Source: Roseiarcus sp963767245 (GTDB taxonomy: Bacteria; Pseudomonadota; Alphaproteobacteria; Rhizobiales; Beijerinckiaceae). Taken from it: 64,000 nt of DNA. Each line of letters begins with the position of its first letter. The first letter of the stretch is position 1. Both the position numbers and the translations under genes were made by a program. Location of the stretch: positions 515,436-579,435 of the forward strand of contig CAVYDG010000013.1 in the NCBI GenBank assembly GCA_963767245.1, in the 5' to 3' direction. The notes below the pieces were generated by a model. The model was given only the letters and a program-made list of their open reading frames with translations. It was not told the origin of the DNA and did not search any database. Positions 45,587-57,158 of the stretch are shown here, one piece after another.

Positions 45587-46538
45587 TAGATGCAGATTCG
45601 CTGAGCGGCGCCGCCGCCGGTTCCGAAGCGCTCGATCAGCCAGGAGCGGAACAGCGCGATGGCCGTATCGCTCAAGGCCCTCCGGGTGGGTGATCAGGTA
45701 GTAGCCGAAGCCGTCGTCGAGGATGTCGTCGAAGGGCTTGACCAGCCGGCCGGAGCGGATGTAGTCGCCGAACAGATAGTTGTCGAGAGCGCGACGCCCT
45801 CGCCGCTCAGCGCATACTGCACGGCGAGCAGCGCGGTATCGAACACCAATCCGCGCTCGACGTTCAGCGAGCGTCGAGTCCCGCGTGGCGCGCGAATTGC
45901 GTCCACAGATGATGCCGCGGCAGATCGGAGATGCGCACGTGCACCAGCTCGTTCGCTTCGATGAACTCGGCCAGACTCTTGCCCTCATGGCGCGCGGCCA
46001 CGCTCGGATGACAGAGCAGGCTCAAGCGCACCGGCCACAGCAGATCGCGTCACCAGATCGGTCACCGTGGGCTTCGAGTACACCACCGCCACGTCGACGT
46101 CGTTGGGCGGCGGTCCGACGCCGTAGGGGCTCACCAGATCGATTTCCACATCCGGCGCCGCACGGCGGAAGTCGCGCAGGATGGGCACCGCGAGATGCGC
46201 CGCGAAACTCGGCGGCATCTGCACGCGCAGCGTCCGCAAGCGCGCTGGCGCCGTCGTTGCGGATGTCGTCGAGCGCGTATTCCAGCCGGTCGAAGGATTT
46301 CATCACCGCCGGCAGCAGATGCTGGCCCGCCTTGGTCAGCACCAGCGCATGCGGGCTTGCGCTCGAACAATTGCGCGCCGATCAGTTTCTCGAGCGCGAT
46401 CACGTGGCGCGACAGCGCGCTCTGCGAAATCAGCAGCGCATTCGCCGCGGCGGTGAAGCTCGAGTGCTTGGCGACGCCCTCGAAGGCGCGCAGCGCATTC
46501 AAGGGCAGCCAGCGGCGATCGATGGGGTCTTGCCCATG
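45587..46538 (-). CDS. LysR-family regulator (GcvA-like), several frameshifts
   Basis: Pieces in three frames assemble to one LysR protein of about 310 residues: LNALRAFEGVAKHSSFTAAA, LLISQSALSRHVIALEKLIG and AQLFERK form the helix-turn-helix. HLAVPILRDFRRAAPDVEID and DVDVAVVYSKPTVTDLV are effector-domain strands, and ALFRSWLIERFGTGGGAAQR is the end. Shifts occur near 46,530, 46,355, 46,240, 46,050 and 45,800. The density of small indels equals that of its neighbours, so sequence error is more likely than decay. It lies between the DAO-family gene and the MFS gene on the same strand. Confidence 0.65.
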
Positions 46539-46613
46539 ATCTCACAGGGCGACCAGGACTTGGTGTAGCCGATGGCGCGCTTCTGATCCGCGATGATGGT
46601 CCGCGACGCGAGC

Positions 46614-47877
46614 TACAGATGATACGCCGCCCAGAATCCGCGTGGGCGCGAGAACCAGCAAGGCCGCAGCGCAGCGAGGCGGCATCGGTCGCGTGGGTGC
46701 CGGCGAACCAGTCGCTCAGCGCGCCCACCCCCAGCGGCGCGACGATGAGATTCAAGATATTGGCGACCAGCAGCGATATCGCGATGAACATGTTGCGCAT
46801 GTGGCAGGGCGCGAGATTGTTGAGCAAGCCGAAACAGGGGCCGATGTAGAAATAGATGGCCGGGAATGAACATCCAGAACATCAGCTTGCAGAGCCACAG
46901 CGAATGGGTCCAGTAGGCGATGATCGAGGGGATGGTGGCGAGGCCGATGCCCGCCGGCCAGCAGCCAGACGACGCGCCGCGGATCGGCCATGGAGGGCCG
47001 CGACAGGAGCCAGGCCGTGCCGACGGTCGCGAGCGAGCCGCCCGAGAGATGGATGTTGCCCGTGACCGCGCCCGCCTGGCCCACGTCGAGATTGTAGGCG
47101 CGCTGCAGAAAGGTGGGCGTCCACCAGATCAGGCCCCATCCCCAGAGCGCGCACAATCCGCCGCCCATGACCACGTGAAAGGCGGCCTTTTGTTGCCACA
47201 GAAATCGCAGCGATTGCCACAAGCGTGGGCTTGATCTCATCGACGCATCGCATCGAGGCGGCCGCGGCGCCGGTTCGCGCACGGTCAAATAGACGATGAC
47301 GCCGACCACGAGGCCGGGCACGCCGAGCGCGATGAACGCGGCGCGCCAGGTAATAGGCATGCGCGACCGCGCCCGCGAAGTTGGCGCCCAGCCAGGCGCC
47401 GATCGGCGCGCCCGAGCGCCAGCACGGTCATCGCCATCGGGCCGGCGGTCCGGCCGGAAAGTAATCCGAGACGATGGCGGTGGAGGGCGGCGTGCCGCCG
47501 GCCTCGCCGACGCCGACGCCGACGCGCCCGAGCAAGAATTCCAGATAATTGCGCGAGAGCCCGCAGAGCGCGGTGAACGCCGACCAGATGATCAGCGAGG
47601 CCGCGAGGATGTTGCGCCGGTTGGATCCGGTCGGCGAGCCATGAAATCGCGAATGCCGAAGGTGACATAGAAGAACGCGAGCGGCGCGCCGGTGAGAAAC
47701 GCCACGCCGTTGTCGTTCAGGTGCAACTCCGAGCCGGATGGGCTCGAGCACCGTGGACACGACATAACGGTCGGCGATGTTGATGGCGTAGATGAGGCAA
47801 GTCAGGATCAGCACATACCAGCGCTGGATCGAGGACGGGCGCCGGGCTTGCGGAAGGTCAATGGCGGTGCTGCTCAA
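46614..47877 (-). CDS. Major facilitator superfamily transporter, several frameshifts
   Basis: Fragments give a 12-helix MFS transporter of about 420 residues: RWYVLILTCLIYAINIADRY for helix 1, FLTGAPLAFFYVTFGIPISW with the loop ADRSNRRNILAASLIIWSAF between helices 2 and 3, and NYLEFLLGRVGVGVGEAGGT in helix 4. The frame changes at least five times (near 47,745, 47,640, 47,430, 47,230 and 46,960). The NxADRY and GEAGGTP patterns recall the anion:cation symporter and SpinsterL-type families often found near catabolic genes in Steroidobacter and Sphingomonas relatives. The substrate is unknown. Confidence 0.65.
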
Positions 47878-48056
47878 GTCTGGACACCCTGTATGTATTG
47901 GCCTTTCGCACCATACAGGGTTCGACCGCGAGATGCGACGGCCCCTTGGGCCGGCCGCCACGGGCGCGAGCTGCCGCTTGGCGCGCCTAAAAATGACATG
48001 GGCGAATCGGGAAATGGCATAGCGCGCGCAGCCCGAAAGGATTAAGCTCGCCCCGC

Positions 48057-49688
48057 GTGGAGAGCTTCGACTACATCATCATCGGCGCGGGCACCGCGGG
48101 CTGCGTGCTGGCCGATCGCCTGTCCGCCAGCGGGCGCGATCGCGTGCTGGTTCTCGAGGCCGGCGGCTCGGATCGCGCGCTTCTGGATCAAGACGCCGAT
48201 CGGCTACGGCGTCACCTTCGCCGATCCCGCGTCAATTGGAAATATCAGGCCGCTCCAGCCCGGGCCTCAACGGCCGCAGCATGTACTGGCCGCGCGGCCG
48301 CGTGGTCGGCGGCTCGAGCTCCATCAACGCCCTGGTCTACTGCCGCGGCATGCCGGCAGGATTTCGATGACTGGCGCGAGCATGGGCAATGTCGGCTGGG
48401 GCTGGGACGATGTGCGTCCCTACTTCGAAAGATCCGAGCGTCGCGTCGATGCCGGCGGGCCGCGCTCAGCGGCGACGGACCGCTCGACGTCAAGGACGTG
48501 ACCCCGTTCCTGCATCCGATGCGGCAGGAACTGGCTCGGACGCCGCGGCCGAACTGGGGCTGCCTGGTCACGGATGATTTCAACGGCCCGCACCCGGAAG
48601 GCTTCGGCTGCTATCAGGTGACCATTCGCGACGGCCGCGCTGGTCGGCCGCGGATGCGTTCCTGCGCCCGGCGCTGAAGCGCAGCAATGTGAAGCTCGAG
48701 ACCGGCGCCTGGGTGAGCAAGATCCGCTGCGAGGGCGCGGCGCGGTCGGCGTGGAATACGTCCGCGGCAACGAGCGCTGCTATCGCCGCGGCCGACCGCG
48801 AAGTGATCCTGTGCGCGGGGCCGGTGAATTCGCCGCAACTGCTGCAGCTTTCCGGGATCGGGCCCGGCCGAGACGCTGGTCCGCGGCACGGCATCGACGC
48901 CGCTGCTCGACAATCCCGCGGTCGGCGGGAATCTGCAGGATCACTCTGGCGGTCGTGTATTCATTCAAGGCGACGCGCCCGACCTTGAACGACGAGCTGC
49001 ATTCGCGCGATCGGCCAATCGATCGCGGGGCTGCGCTACCTCCTCGCGCCGGCGCGGCCCGTTGAGCCTTGAGCGTCAATCAATTCGGCGGATTCGTGCG
49101 CGCCAATCCGCGAGGCTCCCGTCCCGACGTGCAGCTGTACTTCAATCCGGTGACCTACGGTGCGGGCGATGCGACGCGCACGCGCATCGAGGTGGACGCA
49201 TTTTCCGGTTTCTATCTGTGCTTCCAGCCGACGCGGCCGACCAGCACGGGCCGCATCGATCATCGCGAGCGCCGATTTTCGCGCGCGCCCCGCCATCGCG
49301 CCGAATTATCTCTCCACCGAAAAGGACGTCGCGGACGTCGGAGCACGGCGGGCGGCTGATGCAGGCGATCGCGCGCACGCGGGCGATCCGGAGTCTCGAT
49401 CCGCGAGCCCCTCGCGCCCGACCTGCTGGCGCATGAGCGATGCCGATCTCGTCGCCGACTTTCGCGCGCGCGCGCGCACGGTGTATCACCCGGTCGGCAC
49501 CTGCCGGATGGGCCGGCGCTCCGGCGAGTCGGTGGTCGACGCCTCGCTTGCGCGTGCACGGCATGGAGCGCCTGCGGGTCGTGGATGCCTCGGTGTTTCC
49601 GACGGTCACCTCGGCCAACACCAATGCTCCCACGCTCATGGTGGCGCAGAAGAGCCGCCGATCTGATCTTGACAGGATGATGTCCTAG
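48057..49688 (+). CDS. GMC-family FAD oxidoreductase (choline dehydrogenase-like), many frameshifts
   Basis: Reassembled from all three frames: DYIIIGAGTAGCVLADRLSA is the FAD-binding start, WIKTPIGYGVTFADPR and SMYWPRGRVVGGSSSINALV give the GMC signature 1, NSPQLLQLSGIGP signature 2, and YHPVGTCRMG carries the catalytic His near the end. Total length would be ~540 residues, normal for the family. Shifts occur about every 50-150 bases, for example near 48,180, 48,227, 48,259 and 48,353. A GTG at 48,057 is the likely start. Neighbouring genes suggest oxidation of a primary alcohol or sugar derivative. Confidence 0.72.
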
Positions 49689-49702
49689 GAAGGGAAGAAC
49701 AT

Positions 49703-50920
49703 ATGAAACTCGACAGCGTCAAAGTATTCCTGGTCGAGCAATCCGCCGCCGAGCTTCGGCGGCCGCTACTTCGTGTTCTTGAAGCTCAAGACCGCCTGCG
49801 GCATCGAGGGCGTGGGCGAGGTGTATGCCGCCACCTTCGGTCCGAAGGTCATGGCCACGATGATCGAGGATGTGTTCGCGCGGCGCTTTGCCGGGCGCGA
49901 TCCCTTCCAGATCGAATCGCTGTGGCGCGAGAGCTACGGCTCGGGCTTCAGCCTGCGCCCCGATCTGTCGCTCATGGGCGTCATCAGCGGCTTGGAAATG
50001 GCCTGCTGGGACATCATCGGCAAGGCGGTCGAGCAGCCGGTCTACAATCTGCTCGGCGGCAAGGTGCACGAGCGGCTGCGCAGCTACACCTATCTGTATC
50101 CCGCCGCGACGGCGAGGGCGATGAGTTCTATCACGATGCGGACCGCTCGGCCGCGCGCGCCGCCGAGTACGTGAAGCAAGGATTCACCGGGCTCAAATTC
50201 GATCCCACCGGCGGCTTCTCGGCGTACGATCCGCGGCAGCCCACGCAGGAAGCAGCTCGAGCGCACCGTGCGCCTGGTGCGCCTGGTGCGCGAAGCCGTC
50301 GGCGTGCAGCGCCGATCTTCTGGTCGGCACTCACGGCCAGTTCACCACCTCGGGCGCCATTCGGTTGGCGCAGGCAGCTCGAGCCCTACGATCCGCTGTG
50401 GTTCGAGGAGCCGGTACCGCCCGAGATGCCGGAGCAAATGGCGATCGTGGCGCGCGGCACCAGCATTCCGATCGCCACCGGCGAGCGGCTCACCACCAAG
50501 TACGAATTCGCCCGCGTGCTCGCCAGCGGCGCGGCCAACATCCTGCAGATGAATCTTGGGCAGGGTCGGCGGCCTGCTCGAGGCGAAGAAAGTGGCGGCC
50601 TTGGCGGAGGTGCATTACGCGCAGATCGCGCCGCACCTGTATTGCGGTCCGGTGGTGGGCGCCGCCAATATTCAGATCGCGACCTGCTCGCCGAATTTCC
50701 TGATTCTGGAAAGCATTCAGCAATGGGGCGGCATTCCACGCGCAGATCCTGAAGAAGCCCATTCGCTGGGAGGAGGGCTATGTGATTCCGCCGACCGCGC
50801 CCGGGCTCGGCGTCGAACTCAACGAGGCGGTGGCGCTCGCCCACGCCTATGTCGAGGACGGTCCGCTGCACCTGGAAATGATCGAACCGTCCGCTGGGTT
50901 GAGTCACCGCTCGAGACGCC
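49703..50920 (+). CDS. Mandelate racemase/muconate lactonizing family enzyme, frameshifted
   Basis: An enolase-superfamily acid-sugar dehydratase or cycloisomerase. Readable parts are MKLDSVKVFLVEQ, GIEGVGEVYAATFGPKVMAT, LMGVISGLEMACWDIIGKAV and NLLGGKVHERLRSYTYLYP. AAEYVKQGFTGLKFDPTGGF holds a Lys in the usual catalytic-acid/base strand, and LEPYDPLWFEEPVPPEMPEQ and IATGERLTTKYEFARVLASG are metal-binding strands. The pattern resembles D-galactonate dehydratase and related enzymes. At least six small shifts break the frame (for example near 49,755, 50,115, 50,250 and 50,560). The next gene starts within a few bases. Confidence 0.72.
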
Positions 50921-50921
50921 A

Positions 50922-51856
50922 TGGAGGACATCGAATTTGCGCTACGGCTTCGTCGGACTTGGGACATCTTGGGCAGGCACCTCGCCGTCAACTTGCCCGC
51001 GGGGGCTTCGAGTTCGGCGTCCACGACCTGCATCGAGGCGCGGCCGACGCCGTGCTGGCGGCCGGCGCGCGCTGGGTGGATCCGTCGCCGAGCTCGCCGC
51101 GCGCATGCGATTGCCTGATCACCTGTCTGCCCTCGCCCGGCGGCCACCGCGGCCGTCCTCGAGCAGGCACTGCCGGCCATGCGCCCCGGCAGCACCTGGA
51201 TCGAGATGAGCACCAACGATTTCGCCGAGGTCGAGGCCCTCGCCGACCGGGCCCGAGACCTCGGGGTGTCCACCCTCGCCTGCCCCGTGACCGGCGGCGT
51301 CCATCGCGCCGGAGACCGGCGACATCACCGTTCTAGTTGGCGGCGCGCAACAGGTGTTTGCGCTGCACGAGGCGGCGCTCAAGGCCATGGGCGGACGCGT
51401 CATTCACCTCGGGCGGCATCGAGCAGGCGGCGGTCACCAAGGTGGTGACCAACATGCTGGCCTTCATCCATCTGATCGCGGCCGGCGAGGCGCTGATGCT
51501 GTGCGCCAAGGGCGGCGTCGACCTGCGCGCCGCCTTCGAGGCGATCGCCGCGAGCTCGGGCAACAGCTTCGTCCACGAGACCGAGAGCCAGGTGATCCTG
51601 AATGGCAGCTATGATATTGGTTTTACTATGGATTTGGCCTGCAAGGATGCAGGATTCGCGGTCGAGTTCGGGCGCCGCTTCGGCGTGCCTGTTGCGGCTC
51701 GCGGGCGTCATGGAGCAGACCTTCATCGAGGGCCGCGCCAAGTACGGCGGCGGCGCCTGGTCGTCGATGATCGTGAAGCTCCTGGAGGACGCGGTGGGAA
51801 CGCCGCTGCGCGCCCCCGGTTTCCCGGCGCGGCTTGGCGGCGCATCAGATGCTTGA
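50922..51856 (+). CDS. 3-hydroxyisobutyrate dehydrogenase-family enzyme, frameshifted
   Basis: A beta-hydroxyacid dehydrogenase of about 295 residues. LRYGFVGLG with the Rossmann glycines begins it, and HLAVNLARGGFEFGVHDL follows after a shift. Then come AMRPGSTWIEMSTNDFAEVE and VTKVVTNMLAFIHLIAAGEA with the catalytic Lys region, GFTMDLACKDAGFAVEFGRR with the second conserved Lys-Asp, and FIEGRAKYGGGAWSSMIVKL at the end. It probably oxidises a hydroxy acid made from the compound handled by the upstream enolase-family enzyme. Shifts occur near 50,955, 51,000, 51,150, 51,300, 51,412 and 51,690. Confidence 0.72.
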
Positions 51857-52019
51857 CATCGAATTTCCGCATAGCTCGAATCTAAAATCGGCATGCGGAC
51901 GATGCTTGTCCACAACAAAATAGCTGCTTTCGCTTTGCGCCGGGCGATGCTATTCTCTGAATCAATTAGAAATACTGGCGTGTTTGCTCACACCGAATTA
52001 TAAGAGAAGGGATGGAAGC

Positions 52020-54686
52020 ATGAACTCAAATCAGAAGTTGTCCTACGCGATTGCCGCGATTTTGAGCGGCTCGGCCGGAGGATTCGCCCACGCGGCAACC
52101 GCCACCGACACCGAGGCCTCCGATTCGATCCAAGAGATCACGGTGACGGCGCAGCGCCGCACGGAAAACGTGCAAAACGTGCCCATCACGATCCAGGCGC
52201 TGACGGCGGAGACGCTGAAGCAGCTCAGCGTCACGACCTTCGACGACTTTGTCCGATACCTGCCCAATGTCTCGGTGGCATCCAACGGCCCGGGCCAGGG
52301 CAACATCTTCATGCGCGGCCTGAGCGTCGGCGCGGCGGGCAGCCAGTCGAGCGGTACCATCGGCGGCGTTCCCGAACGTCGCCATCTACCTGGACGAGCA
52401 ATCCGGCCAGCTCCCGGCGCGCAACCTCGACGTCTATGCCGCCGATCTCGAGCGCATCGAAGTTCTCGAAGGCCCGCAGGGCACGCTGTTCGGCGCCGGC
52501 GCCCAGGCCGGCGTGGTGCGCTACATCACCAACAAGCCGAAGCTCGATGTGACCGAGGGCAACGTCGAAGCCGGCTACGGCATCGACCGCGCACGGCGAC
52601 CCGAACAGCGACTTGAATGCGGTGCTGAATGTGCCGCTGATTGCCGACACGCTGGCGGTTCGCGCGGTGATCTACAACGACCGCCGCGGCGGCTACATCG
52701 ACAACGTGCCCGGAACGTTTACCCGCAAGGACACCGACCTCGGCATCTACTACGCGCAACAACCCCGGCGGCGGCGTGCCCGCGGACTCCCCGGTGATCA
52801 ACAACTACGCCATCGCCGGCCAGGGCCATCAATCCCGTCACCTACACCGGCACGCGCGTCGAAGCGCTGTACCAGATCAACGAAGACTGGAATGTCTCGC
52901 TGAGCCAGTCCTACCAGAACATGGACTCCGAGGGCGTGTTCTACCAGATGCCCAACTCCTCCGACGGCGTGCCCCTGCAGCCGCTCGAGGTGACTCTGTT
53001 CAACAATTCCTATGACAAGGACAGATTCGAGAACACGGCCTGGACCTTGAACGGCAAGGTCGGCGACCTGAAGCGGTGTACACGGGCGGCTATCTCGTCC
53101 GTCACGTCAATCAGGTGGCCGACTACACGAACTATGCGCGCGGCGTATTCGCCGACTACTATCAGTGCTATGGCCCGGGAACGGGCTATGCCGTTCGAAC
53201 CCGGCGGCAACGGCGATCCCAACCTCACATCGACCTGCTTCTCGCCGAGTTCGACCTGGCAGGAGACCGAGCGCAATGAGCACCTGAGCAACGAAATCCG
53301 CGCTCAGCACGCCGGACGACTGGCGCATTCGCGGCATCGTCGGCGCGTTCTACGAACAGAACAAGCTGTTCGACCAGACCGACTGGTTGTACAAGAGCAT
53401 TCCGGCTTGCACCTCGAACGGCGCTCCGGGCACCCTGGGAAATACGGGTTGCTTGTCGGACGTCGGCACGGTGCCGGGCGCGACCACCGAGAATCCCGGG
53501 GCTCAAAACGACAACGTCGCGTTCTTCGAGGACACTCAGCGCGAGGTCAAGCAGACGGCGTTCTTCGGGTCGGTCGACTTCGACATCATTCCGAAGGTGC
53601 TGACGGTGACCGCCGGCACGCGGCATTACCAATTCGAGAACTCCTTCACCGGCAGCGTCACCAGCAGCTTCTACTGCTTCGAGCAGGGCGACCCGGCCGG
53701 CGGATGCTTGAACGATGCCACCAATCTCAACGCCAAGAACCTCAGTTTCATGGAATCCGGCACCAAGAGCCGCGGGAACATCACCTGGCATGTCACGCCG
53801 GACGTGATGCTGTACGCGACTTGGTCGCAAGGGTTCCGCCCGGGCGGCTTCAATCGCAACGGCGGCGCCGGCCGCGTTCATCGACGGCCCGGACGGCAAG
53901 CCCCAGTTCGCCATACCGAACGAGTACCATTCCGACGATCTGACCAACAAGGAGATCGGCTGGAAGACGGAGTGGTTCGACCATCACGTACAATGGAACG
54001 GCGCCGTCTACCAGGAGAACTGGGACAACGTGCAGATCGGTTTCTTCGATCCGGGGGAGACCGGCAATCTCTCCTTCGGCACCAACGGTCAGGATTTCCG
54101 AATTCGCGGCGTCGAGACCTCCATCGTGGCCCGCGTCACACAAGGCCTCACGGTGCAGGGCGCGGCGTCGTGGAATTCGAGCGTGCAGACCAACTCGCCG
54201 CAATTGATCGACACCAATCCGGCCAGCGTGAACTTCGGCAAGGCGATTACCGAGAAGTGCAGTACAACACTGGCACGAATTGCACGCCGATCAACAACCT
54301 ATTCGGACCGCCCGGCGGCCCGAGCGCCAACTCGCCGCCCATTCAGTTCAACCTGCGTGCGCGCTACGACTGGACAGTCAACAGCTACAACGCCTTCGTA
54401 CAGTTCGGCGGCCAGCACACGGGTCATTCCTACACCCAGTCGGGCAACGATCCTGCCCTCTCGGCCAAGCGGCATCAACACGACCCTGCTGCGCTTCGAG
54501 AACCCGGCGTACTCGACCTTCGATGCGTCCCTCGGCGTGGCGAAGGATGCCTGGACGGCGCACCTGTACTCGCAGAACCTGTTCAACAAGGAGACCAGCC
54601 TGTTCACGAACACCGCGCAATTCGCAGTTGCGCAGACGGCGCTTCGGCCCCGGGTCATCGGCGTGAAGTTCGGGTACAAGTTCTGA
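52020..54686 (+). CDS. TonB-dependent outer-membrane receptor, many frameshifts
   Basis: About 880 residues when reassembled. The signal peptide MNSNQKLSYAIAAILSGSAG is followed by the plug-domain motifs IQEITVTAQRRTENVQNVPI (TonB-box region) and LEVLEGPQGTLFGAGAQAG-like RIEVLEGPQGTLFGAGA. Barrel strands follow, such as TWHVTPDVMLYATWSQGFRP and, at the end, PRVIGVKFGYKF with a terminal Phe. The family label is certain. One-base insertions or deletions occur near 52,372, 52,591, 52,757, 52,827, 53,075, 53,196, 53,303, 53,872, 54,257 and 54,468. AGAGAAGGGA precedes the ATG. The type is common in Steroidobacter- and Sphingomonas-like bacteria, where it imports bulky organic substrates. A terminator follows. 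Confidence 0.85.
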
Positions 54687-54727
54687 AGCACGGCGTTCGC
54701 GAACGCCCGGTGCGACGCGGTAGAATC

Positions 54728-54757
54728 AAAGGCGGGCATTTGCCCGCCTTTTTTTAT
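54728..54757 (+). terminator. Rho-independent terminator after TonB receptor
   Basis: AGGCGGGCA, a TTT-containing loop and TGCCCGCCT form a strong GC hairpin, directly followed by a run of seven T. It lies about 45 bases after the receptor stop and just before the next gene, separating the two transcripts. Confidence 0.9.
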
Positions 54758-54765
54758 ACGACGCA

Positions 54766-56804
54766 ATGCCAGCAGCCTCCCCAGCACCGTCCGCCTCTCC
54801 CGTCGAAGCAGAAGTGCTGCGCATCCGCGGACTTCTCGAGCGCAATCAATTCGCCGCGGCGCTGAGCGCCGCCGAGGCCTTGGCGCTGACGTGTCCCGGA
54901 GAACCGGGACGTGCTCTACATGATTGCGGTGAGCCAGCGCTACCTGAACAGGATTCCCGACGCGCTTGCCACCTTGGAGAAGCTCGAGAGGCTGCACCCC
55001 GGATTCAGCCGCCTGTACCAGGAACGCGGGCCATTGCTATGTCGCCCTGCGCGACGCGCCGCGCGCCATCGACGCTTTCCTGGGCGCGGTGAACATCAAC
55101 CCGGCGCTGCCGGCCAGCTGGCGCACGCTGCAGTCGCTGTATCGGATGACCGGCCAGGCCGAGAATGCCGAGATGGCGGCCGGGCATGTCGCCGCGCTCG
55201 AGAAACTGCCGCCGGAGATCGTCACGGCGACCGGCCTGTTCTCCGAGGGCGAATTCATACCGGCCGAAAACATCGTCCGAGCCTATCTTCTGAAGCACGG
55301 CGACCATGTCGAGGCCATGCGCCTGCTCGCCCGGATCGGCCTTGCGCTCGACGTCCTCGACGATGCGGACATTCTGCTCGAGGCCGTGCTCAAGCTGGCG
55401 CCGGACTATCGGGCCGCCCGCTACGACTACGCCATGGCGCTGCTTCGACGCCACAAGCACGTGCAAGCCATTGCGGAGCTCGAGAAGCTGCTGCAGCTCG
55501 ATCCCGCGAATCGGGCTTATCGCACCACCTACGCGACGGCTAATGTAGGTCTCGGCGAGCATGAGCGGGCGCTCGAGATGTATCGGGAACTCCTGCCGGG
55601 CTCGCCGCCGGGCAGCCCTGCCGCAGAGCTGCATCTGTCGGTGGCGCATTCGCTCAAAGCGCTGGGACGCCAGCGGAGGCCATCGAATCCTACCGCGCCG
55701 CCGCTGCGGCCCGCCCCGCCTACGGCGATGCCTACTGGAGCCTCGCCAATCTCAAGACTTATCGGTTCGAGGCCGAGGAGATTGCGCGCATGCGCGCCGA
55801 AGAGGCGGCGCCGACCACCGCGCTGATCGACCGCTATCACCTGTGCTTCGCGCTCGGCAAGGCGCTGGAGGACCGCGGGCGAGTTCGCCGAATCGTTTCA
55901 GCTACTACGAGCGCGGCAACGCGCTGAAGAAATCGCAGAGCCGCTACCGCCCGGAGCCCATCGAGCGCAACACGCGCCTGCAGAAGGCGATCTGCACGCA
56001 GGAATTCTTCGCAGCGCGGCGCGGATGGGGCTCGCCAGGATCCCGCGCCCGATCTTCATCGTCGGCTTGCCCCGCTCCGGCTCCACCCTGCTCGAGCAGA
56101 TCCTGGCCTCGCACTCGCAGGTCGAGGGCACGATGGAACTGGCCGATATTCCGCGCATGGTGCTGGAGCTGCAGGGGCGGGAGCCGGAAGCCGAGAATCC
56201 GCGCTACCCGCGTGTGCTGGCCAGAGACTGACACCCGAGGACTTTCCGACGGCTGGGCGAGAAATACATCGACGACACGCGGGTGTACCGCGACCGGCAA
56301 GCCGCGTTCTTCATCGACAAGATGCCGAACAATTTCCGGCATATCGGGCTGATTCACTTGATCTTGCCCAACGCCAAGATCATCGATGCGCGGCGCAACG
56401 CGCATGGCGTGCTGTTTCAGCAACTTCAAGCAGCTGTTCGCCGCGGGCCAGGAGTTCACCTACGGCCTCGAGGACATCGGCCGCTACTACCGCACTTATG
56501 TCGAACTGATGGCGCACTGGGACTCGGTGCTGCCGCGGCAAGGTGCTGCGCGTCGCAGCATGAAGAGGTGGTCGAGAATCTGGAGGCGAATGTGCGGCGG
56601 ATGCTCGATTTCTGCGGCCTCGAATTCGAGCCGCAATGCGTGGAGTTCTACAAGACCGAGCGCAGCATCCGCACCGCAAGCTCGGAGCAGGTGCGCCGGC
56701 CGATCTTCAAGGAAGGCATCGATCAGTGGCGCAATTTCGAGCCGTGGCTCGGGCCTTTGAAAGAGGTGCTTGAGCCTGTCCTGGACACTTATCCCTTGAA
56801 TTAA
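54766..56804 (+). CDS. TPR-repeat sulfotransferase, frameshifted
   Basis: A two-domain protein of about 670 residues. The N-terminal half (to ~55,900) carries tetratricopeptide repeats, for example LLERNQFAAALSAAEALALT, RAIDAFLGAVNINPALPASW and HVQAIAELEKLLQLDPANRA. The C-terminal half is a sulfotransferase: PIFIVGLPRSGSTLLEQILA is the PAPS 5'-phosphosulfate loop, and FIDKMPNNFRHIGLIHLILP and IIDARRN the 3'-phosphate region. Frames change near 54,905, 55,030, 55,670, 55,885, 56,035, 56,230, 56,420 and 56,560. Such proteins are often encoded beside TonB receptors in this bacterial group; the acceptor is unknown. Confidence 0.78.
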
Positions 56805-56821
56805 GCGACTGTTTGCAATAT

Positions 56822-56840
56822 TCTAGTCAGGATGACTAGA
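56822..56840. promoter_or_regulatory. Inverted repeat overlapping antitoxin start
   Basis: TCTAGTC, five bases (AGGAT), then GACTAGA form a perfect 7-base inverted repeat that overlaps the antitoxin start codon at 56,832. Toxin-antitoxin operons are usually autorepressed by the antitoxin at such palindromes. The role is inferred from position. Confidence 0.5.
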
Positions 56841-57158
56841 TCTCCAAAATCCAATATGCCACCGTCAAAGCCTGCTAAACCGACTCGGAAAGAGAGGCGC
56901 TCCCCAGGGCATTGGCTTTTGCAAGATGCGAAGGCGCGCTTCAGCGAACTTGTGCGGAGGGTCCGCAGCGAGGGACCGCAGCACGTCACGGTACACGGGC
57001 GCGACGAAGTCGTCGTTGTCGCCGCGGAGGAATTCCGCAGGCTCAAGGGAAGTCACAGCGGACAGACATTGATTGACGCAATTCAGTCGTCGCCTTACCG
57101 AGAGATCGAGATCCAGCCTCAGCGCACCAACCCACCCGTGCGCGATGTCTCGCTGTGA
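56832..57158 (+). CDS. Antitoxin, Phd/YefM family
   Basis: A 108-residue antitoxin. After a basic N-terminal extension of ~25 residues it has the Phd/YefM DNA-binding core: WLLQDAKARFSELVRRVRSE and GPQHVTVHGRDEVVVVAAEE, then FRRLKG. A short C-terminal tail probably wraps the toxin. It overlaps the toxin start by 4 bases (GTGA), the normal arrangement. The reading frame is intact in a region where nearly all others are broken. Confidence 0.85.
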   Translation: MTRSPKSNMPPSKPAKPTRKERRSPGHWLLQDAKARFSELVRRVRSEGPQHVTVHGRDEVVVVAAEEFRRLKGSHSGQTLIDAIQSSPYREIEIQPQRTNPPVRDVSL

